Positions 39,801-51,800 of a DNA stretch of 64,000 bases are shown here, one piece after another. Every line of letters begins with the position of its first letter. Position 1 is the first letter of the stretch. A model generated the notes under the pieces. That model was not told the origin of the DNA. It did no database searches and saw nothing but the letters and a program-made list of their open reading frames with translations. Source of the stretch: Leptidea sinapis (lineage: Eukaryota; Arthropoda; Insecta; Lepidoptera; Pieridae). A program made the translations under genes and the position numbers. The DNA is taken from positions 7,750,001 to 7,814,000 of the forward strand of contig NC_066310.1 in the NCBI RefSeq assembly GCF_905404315.1. Direction: 5' to 3'.

Positions 39801-42800
39801 ACACCTAAGCTACTGATTGTGTCGACTTGAAACTACCACCATTCGATGCGAAATTTATCCTAGATGGTTTGTGACTTATTTTTTCAAATTCCAACGTTCC
39901 TTCGTTAATTTATTTCCTTTTAAACTTAGCCCAGCGAAGCGGGCGGTAACTGCGAATAGTCTCTTAAAACCAAGTTTCGTTAGTCCTATAACATAAAAAT
40001 AAGCTGTTTACTACCGCTTAATGGCACCAAACTTCCAAACAACCTCGCTCTAAAAGAAAATTCGTGTCAAAAGTCGACTGTGCATATAAATGGTAATAAG
40101 TTCCGACAAAGAGTTTGGGACATCGTGTAAAGTTAGTGATAAAGCCGCTTTGGCCTTGTTAAAGTTACGGTAAGGCTTTTACGCTGGGAAGGGAATAATA
40201 TATTCCAGCGTTTGTAACATTAACTAGCACTAACATGTACAAGTCATTTACCACTTTCAAGCAACATATCTGCCGTTCGTTCTGTATCTCAACGATTTGA
40301 TGAATTTTCAACAAGGATAGCCGACTACTGTTCAGAGCACTTCGTTTTCCTTTCAAAGTGCAATACAAATAATTAACTTATGGATGTTCAATTTTGGAAA
40401 AGAATGCATTGGTTTGCAATGCATTTATGATGAAACTGTATTAATAATAGACGGATAGTTCTTAAGTTTAGATAATATATACGTCTAGAGGTTTGTCGTT
40501 TGTCCGTCTAGAGGTCCGTTTCCAATATACTATAATATCTACAGATAGAGATAAATTACTACCTTCTAATGTCAATAATCTGAAGCTGTCCCAATATACC
40601 CGATGATTCATTCTTATCGCCGTATATTGGGACGAGTGAATTGCAATTTCCATCCAAACTTCAATCGCTTGTAAGCTATAGGTCCTCGCATTGACAGGCA
40701 GCGTGTACGGATAAGGTGAGTTACCGTCGATCAGTTTATTGGTACAGAAAAGTCAACGATTACGATTTTTATCTCAAGTAGGCCACAACCGGAGATAGAC
40801 TGAATATTGGGAACGGCCGTAGATAGTCTCTTGCTGTTAGACAACCGTGAAAAAAAGGCCACGAATATAGATTTAGTGTGCGTGTACAAGCTACGTCTTA
40901 CACTCGCGATTTGTATGAAACTTTGTGGTAGTGTGCGTGAATTGCTGTAAATAGACATTAGTTCTAAACAAAATTTTTTTTTCGACGTTTTCACAGCTGT
41001 CATTGTAAATGATCAAAGCTCTAAAGATATTTTACAACGCAAAAAAACGTCACTACTACTTGCATTGTTATTGAAAATTTAATACTTGTGATATAACAAA
41101 AAAATCGCGCAACTGAGCTAACCGTTGAACGGCAGAGCACTGGCACGGGAAGCCAGAGGTCGTGGGTTCGAGTCCCGCATCGTCCACAAAATTTTATTTG
41201 TGTATTAATCCTAGGAGTGAGGGTTATCACTTTAAAAACATATCAAGTTGAATAGGTTAATAGAAAAAATATCTAGTGTTTAATAAGTTGTTGTTGTCAA
41301 CAGTGACATCAAATTGTAATATTTGAATTAATAATAAAACAAAATGGACGGCCGGCGCGGGCGGATTGAAACCCGTCGACAAATCGAGGGCGACTGGGCG
41401 AACCAATTTGTTTCAGTCCAATTGGCTGGATATCGTTTGTATACCGATTCAATCTATCGATATATACACGTTGGGATGTATCAACAAGTCATTGTTTATA
41501 ATAATTATTTTAGTGCCACATTCTTTTAAGATATGTCAGTTCAGCTCCAAACTTCACACAATGGGGTCACTGAAAATCAGTGTTGTGCTCATAATGTATG
41601 GACACAACTATAACTGAGTGGACTCCAGTTTTGGAAGACCACTGCCACATCAAGTTTTGCTTTTGTTTCTTTTGTATTAAGTTAAGTATTAGATTAAGCA
41701 TAAAATTTTGTTCTCATTAACTTTTTTGTGTGAATGTGTCAGTTTTTCTTCCAAAATAAATTCATTTTCATTTTTATTTTCATTGTTTTGTAATCTGATA
41801 TATTATTGCTTTATAAGGCCTGACCTAGTTGCTTAGACTGTACGTAAGTAATTTTTATCTTATCGTAATTTTTCATCAACTAATTGACTATTATCAATAT
41901 TGGCATAGAAAGTAAGTATGTATTAATCACAGACTTACAATACAATAGAAACAAAGAGTGAAGAGTGGAGAACATCTCTAACATAGAGACAGCAAGATAG
42001 AAATGGTAAGGCAATCTTTTGTTACTATAACCGATTGTAATGGACTAGTCGTAAGCATTTAACCACGGTTGGAATTAGCTCCTTAATAATTCTAATATTA
42101 GACTAGCTAAACACACACATTTGAAGTCTGTTGTAACTTATGGAATGAAAATGATGACCCTCGGATAATTTATACGTCTAGAATTCATAGGTTCTCAACG
42201 TGGGCGAAAACGCCCCCTTGTGGGCGTTTGATACTTTCGGGGGGCAGTAGAAGACCCAGAGAAAATTAGGGGGCATTGAGATGGCGCAGATGGGGCGTGG
42301 GTATATTAAAAAATATAGTCTAAAAAGGCAAAAATGTACACGAAAATACTCTAGAAAAAAACATATTCTCAAAGTGGGCGGTGAGCAAAATAAGGTCTGA
42401 GAAACTATGGTCTAGATAGAGCCTCTTGCTACTAGACCACGGATAGAAATAGTCTAAAACGTCTCACCCTCGCGATTTGATGGCACTATGTGTTAGTGTG
42501 TGTGCATTGTTCAAAATACAGGTTATTTTTTTCTACGTTTTTACAGTTTATCTAGTCGTAGAAATCATCTAAGGTATTCATTCTGAGCGGCAATACAATA
42601 AGCGCTCGTCACCTCGAGACATATTGTGTTAAGTTTCATTTGCCCAGTAATTTCACTAGCTACGGCGCCCTTCAGACCTAAACACAATAATGCTTACACA
42701 TTACCGCTGCACGGCAGAAATAGGCGCCGTTGTGGTACCCATAATCTAGCCGGCATCCTGTGCAAAGGAGCCTCCCACTGAAGATACAGCAAGATAGAAA

Positions 42801-45800
42801 TGGAAAGGCAATCTATTGTTATTATAATTGATTTCGATTCAAAAGCCGTAAACAGTCAGCGATGGTAAATGATGATAAATCAGTCAATAATTCAACAATT
42901 AAACTATCTAACGTACACACTTATAGAAGTCTATTTATTTTATGGAATGGAAATGATGACCAGCAGCGTAGCGAAACGTGCAGTCTTTGATAGATTGATA
43001 CATGACGGCTATAATCTTGTAAAAAACGCAGATAGCCAAAATCCACTACGTTTTCAGCAAATGTTCGCTTTCCAACTTATCCGGATTGTACTTCGTGGCC
43101 AAACGCCATACTACTACTATTTCAAACTTATGCCAAATGCCTGCATGTTTTATACTAAACTAAATTTAAATTTTTAATTAGGCAGTCCCGCCTCTTATCG
43201 TAGTATTTACATCCTCTTTGATGATAAAAAGGCATAAAAGGCATATATTTTTTCAAAATTGATTCCTTTCGAATTCTTTTTGATGTCATTTCTAATATAT
43301 TAGATACTACTACCGCTTTGGAAACAAATGACGCTATGAGAGAGAAGAAGCGGCGCAAGAAACTCTCCCAGCATTCTTTTTTTGCGCTCTTTTCAATAAA
43401 AATATACAATATTATACAGTCATTTCTATCGCTATAAAATAATCACAATCTAGTCCCAGGCTGTCCGATCATTTAGATATTCAACTGAGGAGTAATAAGA
43501 TTTACGACAGATCTATTTTTTTTTTTATAAAATATTTAAAATTTATTTATAGATAATGCCTGAACAGTGGCTGGGACTTTATTATAAAGTGTATACATTT
43601 ACCCTTAAAGCTATTATGCATCTTATGAAGCCTACTAGAATTAGTTACAAGCAATCCCTTATTTCTAGTGTTATAATAATGAAAATCACTATTAAGAGCA
43701 AAAAAGTGACGATTTTTGTGAACGTATATTATATACGTATAATGACCATTAAATTTTACAAGTGACGTGAAATGCGACATAATGAGATTACAAAATAAAA
43801 TGCAGCGGTAGGCGGGTAGAAATCCCTCGACGGATTCAGGGCAAGCCGATTCGTTTCAGTCCAGTTGGCTGGACCTTGTTTAAGTCTGGATTCAATCTAT
43901 CGTCCATACGATGTCTTTTATTTATTTATTTAATTTACATACACTGATGGACATATAATTAGAAACACTATCATACTTGATACTGTGCAGCAACAATTTT
44001 GCTGAATTCATTCATTCATCATCAGCCGGAAGACATCCACTGCTGGACAAGGGCCTCCCCCAAAGATTTCCACGACGATCAGTCCTGCGCTACCGTCATC
44101 CAACGTATCCCGGCAATCTTGACCAGATCGTCGGTCCATCTCGTGGAGGGCCTGCCAAGACTACGTCTTCCGATACGTGGTTGCCATTCGATTTACTGCC
44201 CCAACGGCTATCTGTCCGTCGAACTATGTGCCCTGCCCACTGCCACTTAAGTTTCGTAATCATTTGTACTATGTCGGTAACTTTGGTTCTCCTACGGATC
44301 TCCTCATTTCTGATTCGATCTCGCAGAATTTTGTTGAATGTCAAATGAAAATTATAACAACAAGTAGCATAAAATATGATTACTGCTGCCGTTTAAACAT
44401 AAAATTTCTTACAAACACCTAAATGTCTTTTAAGGTATCAACAGTGATGGACAGCTCTTTAGAAACAACAGAAAAATACAGTACAGTGTATTGCCGATAC
44501 TAAAATCGCAATACAAAAGTAACTGTTGATCGTAGATGGGTGAAAATTTGAAGTTTCATGTATTTTTTATAGCTGACTCATAATCAAACAAATTTAAAAA
44601 ATTATGTCAAAAAAGTTAAAAAAATATTGGCGTGGACCACCCTTAACATTTAGGGGGATGAAAAATAGATGTTGTCCGATTCTCAGACCTACCCAATATG
44701 CACTCAAAATTTTATGAGAATCGGTCAAGCTGTTTCGAAGGAGTTTAACTACAAACACCGCGATATGAGAATTTTATACATAAGAAGTAATCAGTTATAT
44801 ATTGTTTACGTAATATTGTTCAAAGGCTAATAAATTTTGTTACAATTATTATTTAATTGCAACGACGTGGCATTGATTCAGACATTTTTCGATTGGGATT
44901 GAGTTTCATGCTTCGACAAGAGCTTCGTAGAGTTCTTTTTGACTGGAGTTTCGTTTGTTTGAAACTTTCTTTTTAACGATAGGCAAGTTTAGACTTGCCT
45001 ATAAATAGATTGTCTTAGACGGTTAGCCGTCTAAGACTTGCGCATACGCTGTTCTCTAAAAATACATTTGACACTGTTGGCTGTGTGTTTAGGGTCATTA
45101 CCATGAATTTTTTTTAAGGAACGAGACGAGCAGGACGTTCAGCTGATGGTAACTGATACGCCCTGCCCATTACAATGAAGTGTCGCTCAGGATTCTTGAA
45201 AAACCCAAAAATTCTGAGCGGCACCACAATTGAGCTCGACACCTTGAGACATAAGATGTTAAATCTCATTTGAGCAGTAATTTCACTAGCTTTTTTTTTA
45301 GAATATTTATTTAAAATACAATATAGTTATAGCTTACAATATAATAAAACACACTTAAACTTTAGGAAGCTTATCTGTGTGTGAAGCCGCTTAGAATTAA
45401 ATTACATAATAATTAAAAAGAAAAGAACAATTACTTTCAATTAATACAGTTATTACAAGATCTTAAATTACAATTTTAAACAAAGTAGAATAGAAATCAA
45501 TAAAATGAAAAACAAAAAATATTATCAACTAAATGTTAGTAATTACAAATTAGTTGTCTACTTAGCTTACCGCAGATAAAATTATATTAATGAAGGATTT
45601 TGTAAAAAGTACTTTTTTAACGATGACTTATATTTATTTTTATTTATATATAATTTTTGAATCTCTAAGGGAGTCTCGTTTAAGTATAGAGGAATGACGT
45701 AGTTGTTTGCTCTGGTGCCATATTATTTGTAGATTTAGGTAATTTAAATGATATGTTTGTTCCTGTAAATTGTCTTAGATAAGGCAGTCTTTGAATTTCT

Positions 45801-48800
45801 CGAAGGAATTTAGATTCATTAATATCTGACAATATACGGAATTTCACTTTATCAAAGACATTTATAACCTTGCAATGTTTAAATAGTGCAAGGTCCGTAT
45901 TTTCTTTGTGTTTATAAAAATAATTTGGAACGATAGTTTTAAGAATTATTTTTTGTAATTTGTATATATCCTCTAAATATGACTTGTACGTCCTTCCGTA
46001 ACTGCTTAGTCCGTAGTTTATAACGGAATCCGCCAGAGCCATATATAATAATCTTAGGGCACTATAAGGTAACTTATATTTTAAATATGCAAGTTTACAA
46101 AGCACCGATCTCAATTTAGCACAAACATGGTTTTTATGAGGTCCCCAATTGAGTCTATTATCAATCACAAGCCCAAGGTACGAGTATTCTTGTACATTTT
46201 CTATTTTAATACAATCACACGGCTACGGCGCCCTTCAGACCGAAACACAGTAATGCTTAAACATTACTGCTTTACGGCAGAAATAGGCGCCGTTGTGGTA
46301 CCCATAATCTAGCCGGCATCCTGTGCAAAGGAGCCTCCCACTGGTCCAGGCTACAGGCAAATGGTTGTCAGGGTAGGGAATAAATATGTCCTCTAATATG
46401 TTTTGGTACTGAAGATGATCCATTGTACCTTCAATATTTCGAACCGGTGCAACTCCACATCCGGGAAAACATCCCCATACTTTGATATTGCAGCCACCGT
46501 TGTAACTCTGCTCCTTGTGTATTTATAATTGAAAGCATGGTTTATTAGACGTCTAACATAGTGCTTTTCGTGTGAATTTATCATGTTTATTTTTGTAGCA
46601 TCTCAGATAACGCTTTATTTCATTCTCGTAACGTCCAATTAACATATTTGTTTCCCAATACTAAACGCTTCTTTCGGTATTGTTTGGTTACAAGCATTAG
46701 CTTTCAAGAAACCTTCCCTAACAATTTAGCTTCCACTAATCTTCGGCGTACCAGTTTTGACGAGACGTTTCTGGGGTCATCAGGCGAAAAACCTTCATTT
46801 TTAATCTGGTTGGAGCCTCTTAATGTGTCATGTTTAGCAACACGTACGATTAGCATATTTTCACTGGTCGATGTTTTTATCGAGTCTTTCTAAGAACGTT
46901 TTCGATAGTTCTGTCTTCTATAATGGTCAATTGCATTAAAAACTTTTCTTAAAGAACATTTCAAATGTTCAGCTATTCTCCTGTACGTCCACTTTTGATC
47001 GAAATGAAAATTTACAATTATTTGTCTAGGTCGAAGCGTCAAAACTTTTATCTATGCCCATTTTAAATAAAACTTATTGTACGCAAAATTACAATTTGAT
47101 GTCCATAGAAAAGACAGAAGTTTTTTATAATTCCAAAAATGGAACAAACCATGGATGCTTATCTTAATTGTTTCTAACAAGCCGTCAGTAACATGAAATA
47201 CACCTAAAAAAGTTTAAACTCTTTTTGTGATTTAAGGTTACTTACAATTTGGTTTATTACAATTTTTAAGAGTATTTTAATTGAGTCGCTATATTCTTGC
47301 ATGATTACTTATTATTGCATATACATATTTTTCACGAATATTGCACGTTGATTTTATACTTCCAGAATTAATATGAAGTGTTTCTAATAATATCTCCACC
47401 ACTGTATATGTCGTGGTCAAGAACGTCATCGTGGTGTAATCAGCGTACGATGTAAGTGCGGGCGAGAGCGGGGCCGGGCCACGGTTCCCAACTTAGGGGT
47501 TTTCCACCCAAATTTAGGGGGAAAAAATGTGGGATGGGATTTTTTTAGGGGTGTTATATTTTTAGGGGAATTTTTATAACTTCACATATTTTTTTTTCTT
47601 TCAAATTAAGCAAATAAAGGAGTAATAATATAGGCCATAGGATAATCTAATTTAGCTTTATTTAATTGATAAATAAATAATTTTAAAAAATGATATTACT
47701 GAATGAAATTTTTTATTGATTGCTTAAAATTTATTGTTTGTTTAATGATATTTTATTATTTTAATGTATTATTTATTTGTAAAAAAAATCTAGGGGAATT
47801 TCTAGAAATTGTAGGGATTTTAGGGGTTTTTGATCGGGGCTTTAGGGAGATAAATTTTTGAGAGTTGGGAACACTGGGCCGGGCGAGCTCTGAGCAGAGG
47901 CAGTCAGGGAAGAGCTATTGAGCGAGAATGTCGCACGCGGTTGCCGGGAACACCACATTCTTATAACATAATCATAAGGCTTTAATAATGATAGCCTGTG
48001 TTTGGCCGCTAAATGCCCACAACAATGGACGGCCACGGAGATCCCAGCCAAGTGACCGGCCTTGCCCAATTATATAGATGACAATTAGGCTAATTAATAC
48101 ACATAATATGAACGAATATCAACTATATGTTTTTAAATCAGATAAATTATTGCAATATTATATCAATAAAGCAATAAAAATTTAATCAATAAACTGGTAT
48201 CAAGTAATATAATAATAAGGTGCCTGATTTATACTACTTCTTTATCTCCTTTCACTGTGCAACATAATATAATGTAATCTGCTACTCAAACAGAAAGAAA
48301 TAGGGCTGGGGGACATGTTTAAGACTTTATGTAAGGCGCATGAATGAAGGTATTTGAAATTTTAGTACAGTTAAGTTACAAAAATTTGAGGATCACCACA
48401 AATATCCAACATAGTAATAACTATGCTGGTGGCATGATAGGCTAATCCGACTTTTAGTCGGTCTTATGAAGATTTTAAATAAAAATGCCTTCAAACTGAT
48501 CTATGGTGATAAAGGTCCGGCTGTAATAAAGCCATGTATCACCACGAAACGGATTACCCAGTATCGTAATAAAAAAGTCTAAAATAGCAAAAAAATACAA
48601 ACAAGTATAAATTACACATTATTAAATAAAAATATTAAAGTATATTGGTTTAGTATAGTGTAAAACAATATAAATATATTTTTCAACTTTTTACTTAACT
48701 TGATTGCAGTATATTTTTGTCTGTATTTTAAAAAAATGTTTTTCAATGTTTAGTTCACTGCAAGTACGAGTTAGTTGTGATCTTACGATCATCAACAATA

Positions 48801-51800
48801 TTATTTGAGAAAATTTATTGAAGTAGGCGTTACTTTGCGGAAATCCATAATTATACAAATGATTTAAGTTTTCTTTAGTGTTAATTCCGCCAATATTTGT
48901 TTTTAAACAATTCGACATGTGTTTCGCCTCTACAGGAGGCATCCTCAGGACATTTGTCTCGCCAAAATCTGGCACGAGACTGAATCAAATGAGCCCGAAG
49001 CCGCTCTTTTATACCCTCGTCCCATAAAATGACGTGCTGTGATTGGTCGGCTGTTGTGACTTATTACTCCCGGAAGAGATACGTAACAAAGGTAATGGGA
49101 CTAAATTTGTTTGTTCATTCAACAATGTAAACACTAAAGAAAACTTAAATCATTTGTATTATATTATTTGAACTAGAAGCACTATACGTACCTTCATCGT
49201 TACGGAAACCTTATAAATTAATAAACTTAACGAATTTCGTAATCCAATAATACTTGTGAAACTTTACCTACGCATATTATATTATAAGCTGGATCAAAAG
49301 GGAAAAAAATTTCAAATGCCATCGCCTATGATTCTTTCTCACTTCCACTTGATTGTTAAGTATCAGTCTCTCAAAGAAATAAATATTGACTGTTCATTGT
49401 CAGAACATTTATGAAAATTTAATATAAATTCACAAAGATCGTCACCTTTTTGCTCTTAATGGTGATTTTCATTATTAAGGGATTGCTTGTAACTAATTCT
49501 AGTAGGCTTCATAAGATACATAATAGCTTTAAGGGTAAATGTATACACTTTTATAATAAAGTCCCAGCCACTGTTCAGGCATTATCTATAAATACATTTT
49601 AAATATGTTTTATTAAAAATGGCTTGTCGTAAATACTACTACTCCACAGCTGAATATCTAAGTGATCGGACAGCCTGGGACTAGATTATGAATTTTTTAT
49701 AGCAATAGCAATACTACATATCCATGTTGAGTGCATAAAGGCATTTATTTTCTTAACATTGATTCCTTTAGAATTCTTTTTGGTGTCATTTCTAATATAC
49801 TAGATACTATTACCGCTACGGAAACAAATGGCGCTCTGAGAGAGAAGAAGCGGCGCAAGAAACTCTTCCAGCATTCTTTTTTTGCGCTATTTTCAATAAA
49901 AATATACAATATTGTACAGTCTTTTATATTGCTATAAAATAATCACAATCTAGTCCCAGTCTGTCCGATCATTTAGATATTCAACTGTGGAGTAATAGGA
50001 TTTACGACAGATCCATTTTTTCATAAAACATTTAAATTTATTTATAGATAATGCCTGAACAGTGGCTGGGACTTAATTATAAAAGTGGTATACACAATAT
50101 CAGATAAATTATTGCAATATTATATCAATAAAGCAATAAAAATTTAATCAATAAACTGGTATCAAGTAATATAATAATAAGGTGCCTGATTTATACTACT
50201 TCTTTATCTCCTTTCACTGTGCAACATAATATAATGTAATCTGCTACTCAAACAGAAAGAAATAGGGCTGGGGGACATGTTTAAGACTTTATGTAAGGCG
50301 CATGAATGAAGGTATTTGAAATTTTAGTACAGTTAAGTTACAAAAATTTGAGGATCACCACAAATATCCAACATAGTAATAACTATGCTGGTGGCATGAT
50401 AGGCTAATCCGACTTTTAGTCGGTCTTATGAAGATTTTAAATAAAAATGCCTTCAAACTGATCTATGGTGATAAAGGTCCGGCTGTAATAAAGCCATGTA
50501 TCACCACGAAACGGATTACCCAGTATCGTAATAAAAAAGTCTAAAATAGCAAAAAAATACAAACAAGTATAAATTACACATTATTAAATAAAAATATTAA
50601 AGTATATTGGTTTAGTATAGTGTAAAACAATATAAATATATTTTTCAACTTTTTACTTAACTTGATTGCAGTATATTTTTGTCTGTATTTTAAAAAAATG
50701 TTTTTCAATGTTTAGTTCACTGCAAGTACGAGTTAGTTGTGATCTTACGATCATCAACAATATTATTTGAGAAAATTTATTGAAGTAGGCGTTACTTTGC
50801 GGAAATCCATAATTATACAAATGATTTAAGTTTTCTTTAGTGTTAATTCCGCCAATATTTGTTTTTAAACAATTCGACATGTGTTTCGCCTCTACAGGAG
50901 GCATCCTCAGGACATTTGTCTCGCCAAAATCTGGCACGAGACTGAATCAAATGAGCCCGAAGCCGCTCTTTTATACCCTCGTCCCATAAAATGACGATTT
51001 ACGACAGATCCATTTTTTCATAAAACATTTAAATTTATTTATAGATAATGCCTGAACAGTGGCTGGGACTTAATTATAAAAGTGTATACATTTACCCTTA
51101 AAGCTATTATGTACTTATGAAGCCTACTAGAATTAGTTACAGGCAATCCCTTATATCTAGTGTTATAATAACGAAAATCACTATTAATAGCAAAAAGGTG
51201 ACGATTTTTGTGAACGTATATTAAATTTTCATAAATGTACTGACAATGAACAGTCATAAGTAGGCCAACCACCTGAGAACTCTCCCCGAGGTTATTGGTG
51301 ACACCAGTTTTAGTTTAATTACCTGACTTAAGGCAGAACAACAGTATTGCTACTGTGTATTTATATAAGATCTAGTTAAAAACTTTAAAAAAATTGCTTT
51401 GCTTTCAAAAACACGTATATTAAAGGATTTTTCGTTATCATTAAATTGTATATTTTAGTAAATTGAAAAAACTGATCAGATGATATGTTGGTCCCTCTAA
51501 TAAGTTCTTATCACTTACCGCCTTATTCATAATGGTCCGCTAACTTTAAACATCCGCTTAGGAGTGTTTTATCTCATTCTGGCTTAGGTTAATAGAAGAA
51601 GACAGAGTGAGAATTAGCAATGCTTTAGGTAGTCTGCTACTATTATGAATAAGGGGGTTAGAGTTTAGACTTTTACATTATTTATGTTTCATTATTAATA
51701 TATACAGCAGCAAAATATATTACACTCATTTTACCGCTTTGGAAGTGTCTCTCGCGCAAACTATTCAGTTTAGAAAAAAATGATAATATTAGAAACCTCA

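Larger units (their letters stand above)
43942..47404 (-). mobile_element. Tc1-like transposon with nested insertions
   Basis: Terminal inverted repeats cactgatggacatataatta and, on the other strand, cagtggtggagatattatta are flanked by TA. The minus strand carries broken Tc1-like transposase: FHFDQKWTYRRIAEHLKCS, MDHLQYQNILEDIFIPY, and after a repeat A insertion NDPKHTANSVKCIF, which holds the second catalytic Asp. Stops and frameshifts are many. Inside it lie an RTE fragment, a Helitron, repeat A and a LINE. Confidence 0.8.
48137..49162 (-). mobile_element. hammerhead-bearing retroelement, copy 1
   Basis: Positions 48137-49034 recur apparently without change at 50099-50996. A 29-bp inverted pair lies at 48854-48882 and about 49130-49158. 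A 94-codon minus-strand frame (48975-48691) has no known domain and overlaps the ribozyme-like motif, so it is probably not a protein. Structured repeats with such motifs are known in Penelope-like elements; that family link is inferred. Confidence 0.6.
49730..51275 (-). mobile_element. LINE (NTRNKG type) interrupted by the 898-bp duplicate
   Basis: The 3' UTR and RT end are at 49730-50088; the reading continues at 50995-51275 (NSDFRYYNTRYKGLPVTNSS). About 89 bp at the insertion point (49999-50087) is repeated at 50995-51083. Confidence 0.8.

Noticed and set aside
41108..41190. Functional tRNA with GGG anticodon
   Set aside because: C at position 33, a scrambled D arm and an unpaired acceptor stem.
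41021..41230. 69-codon minus-strand frame with CGTRTHDL
   Set aside because: This peptide is the known spurious translation of tRNA-like sequence; the DNA shows a T arm and anticodon stem.
48497..48550. Second hammerhead (ctgatctat, stem, cgaaac)
   Set aside because: The core lacks CUGANGA and no cleavage site or closing stems were found; listed only as a hairpin.
48691..48975. 94-codon duplicated frame (also 50653-50937) as a conserved protein gene
   Set aside because: The sequence is kept because the whole 898 bp is duplicated; the third copy keeps the RNA-like core but the frame is broken, and no domain is visible.
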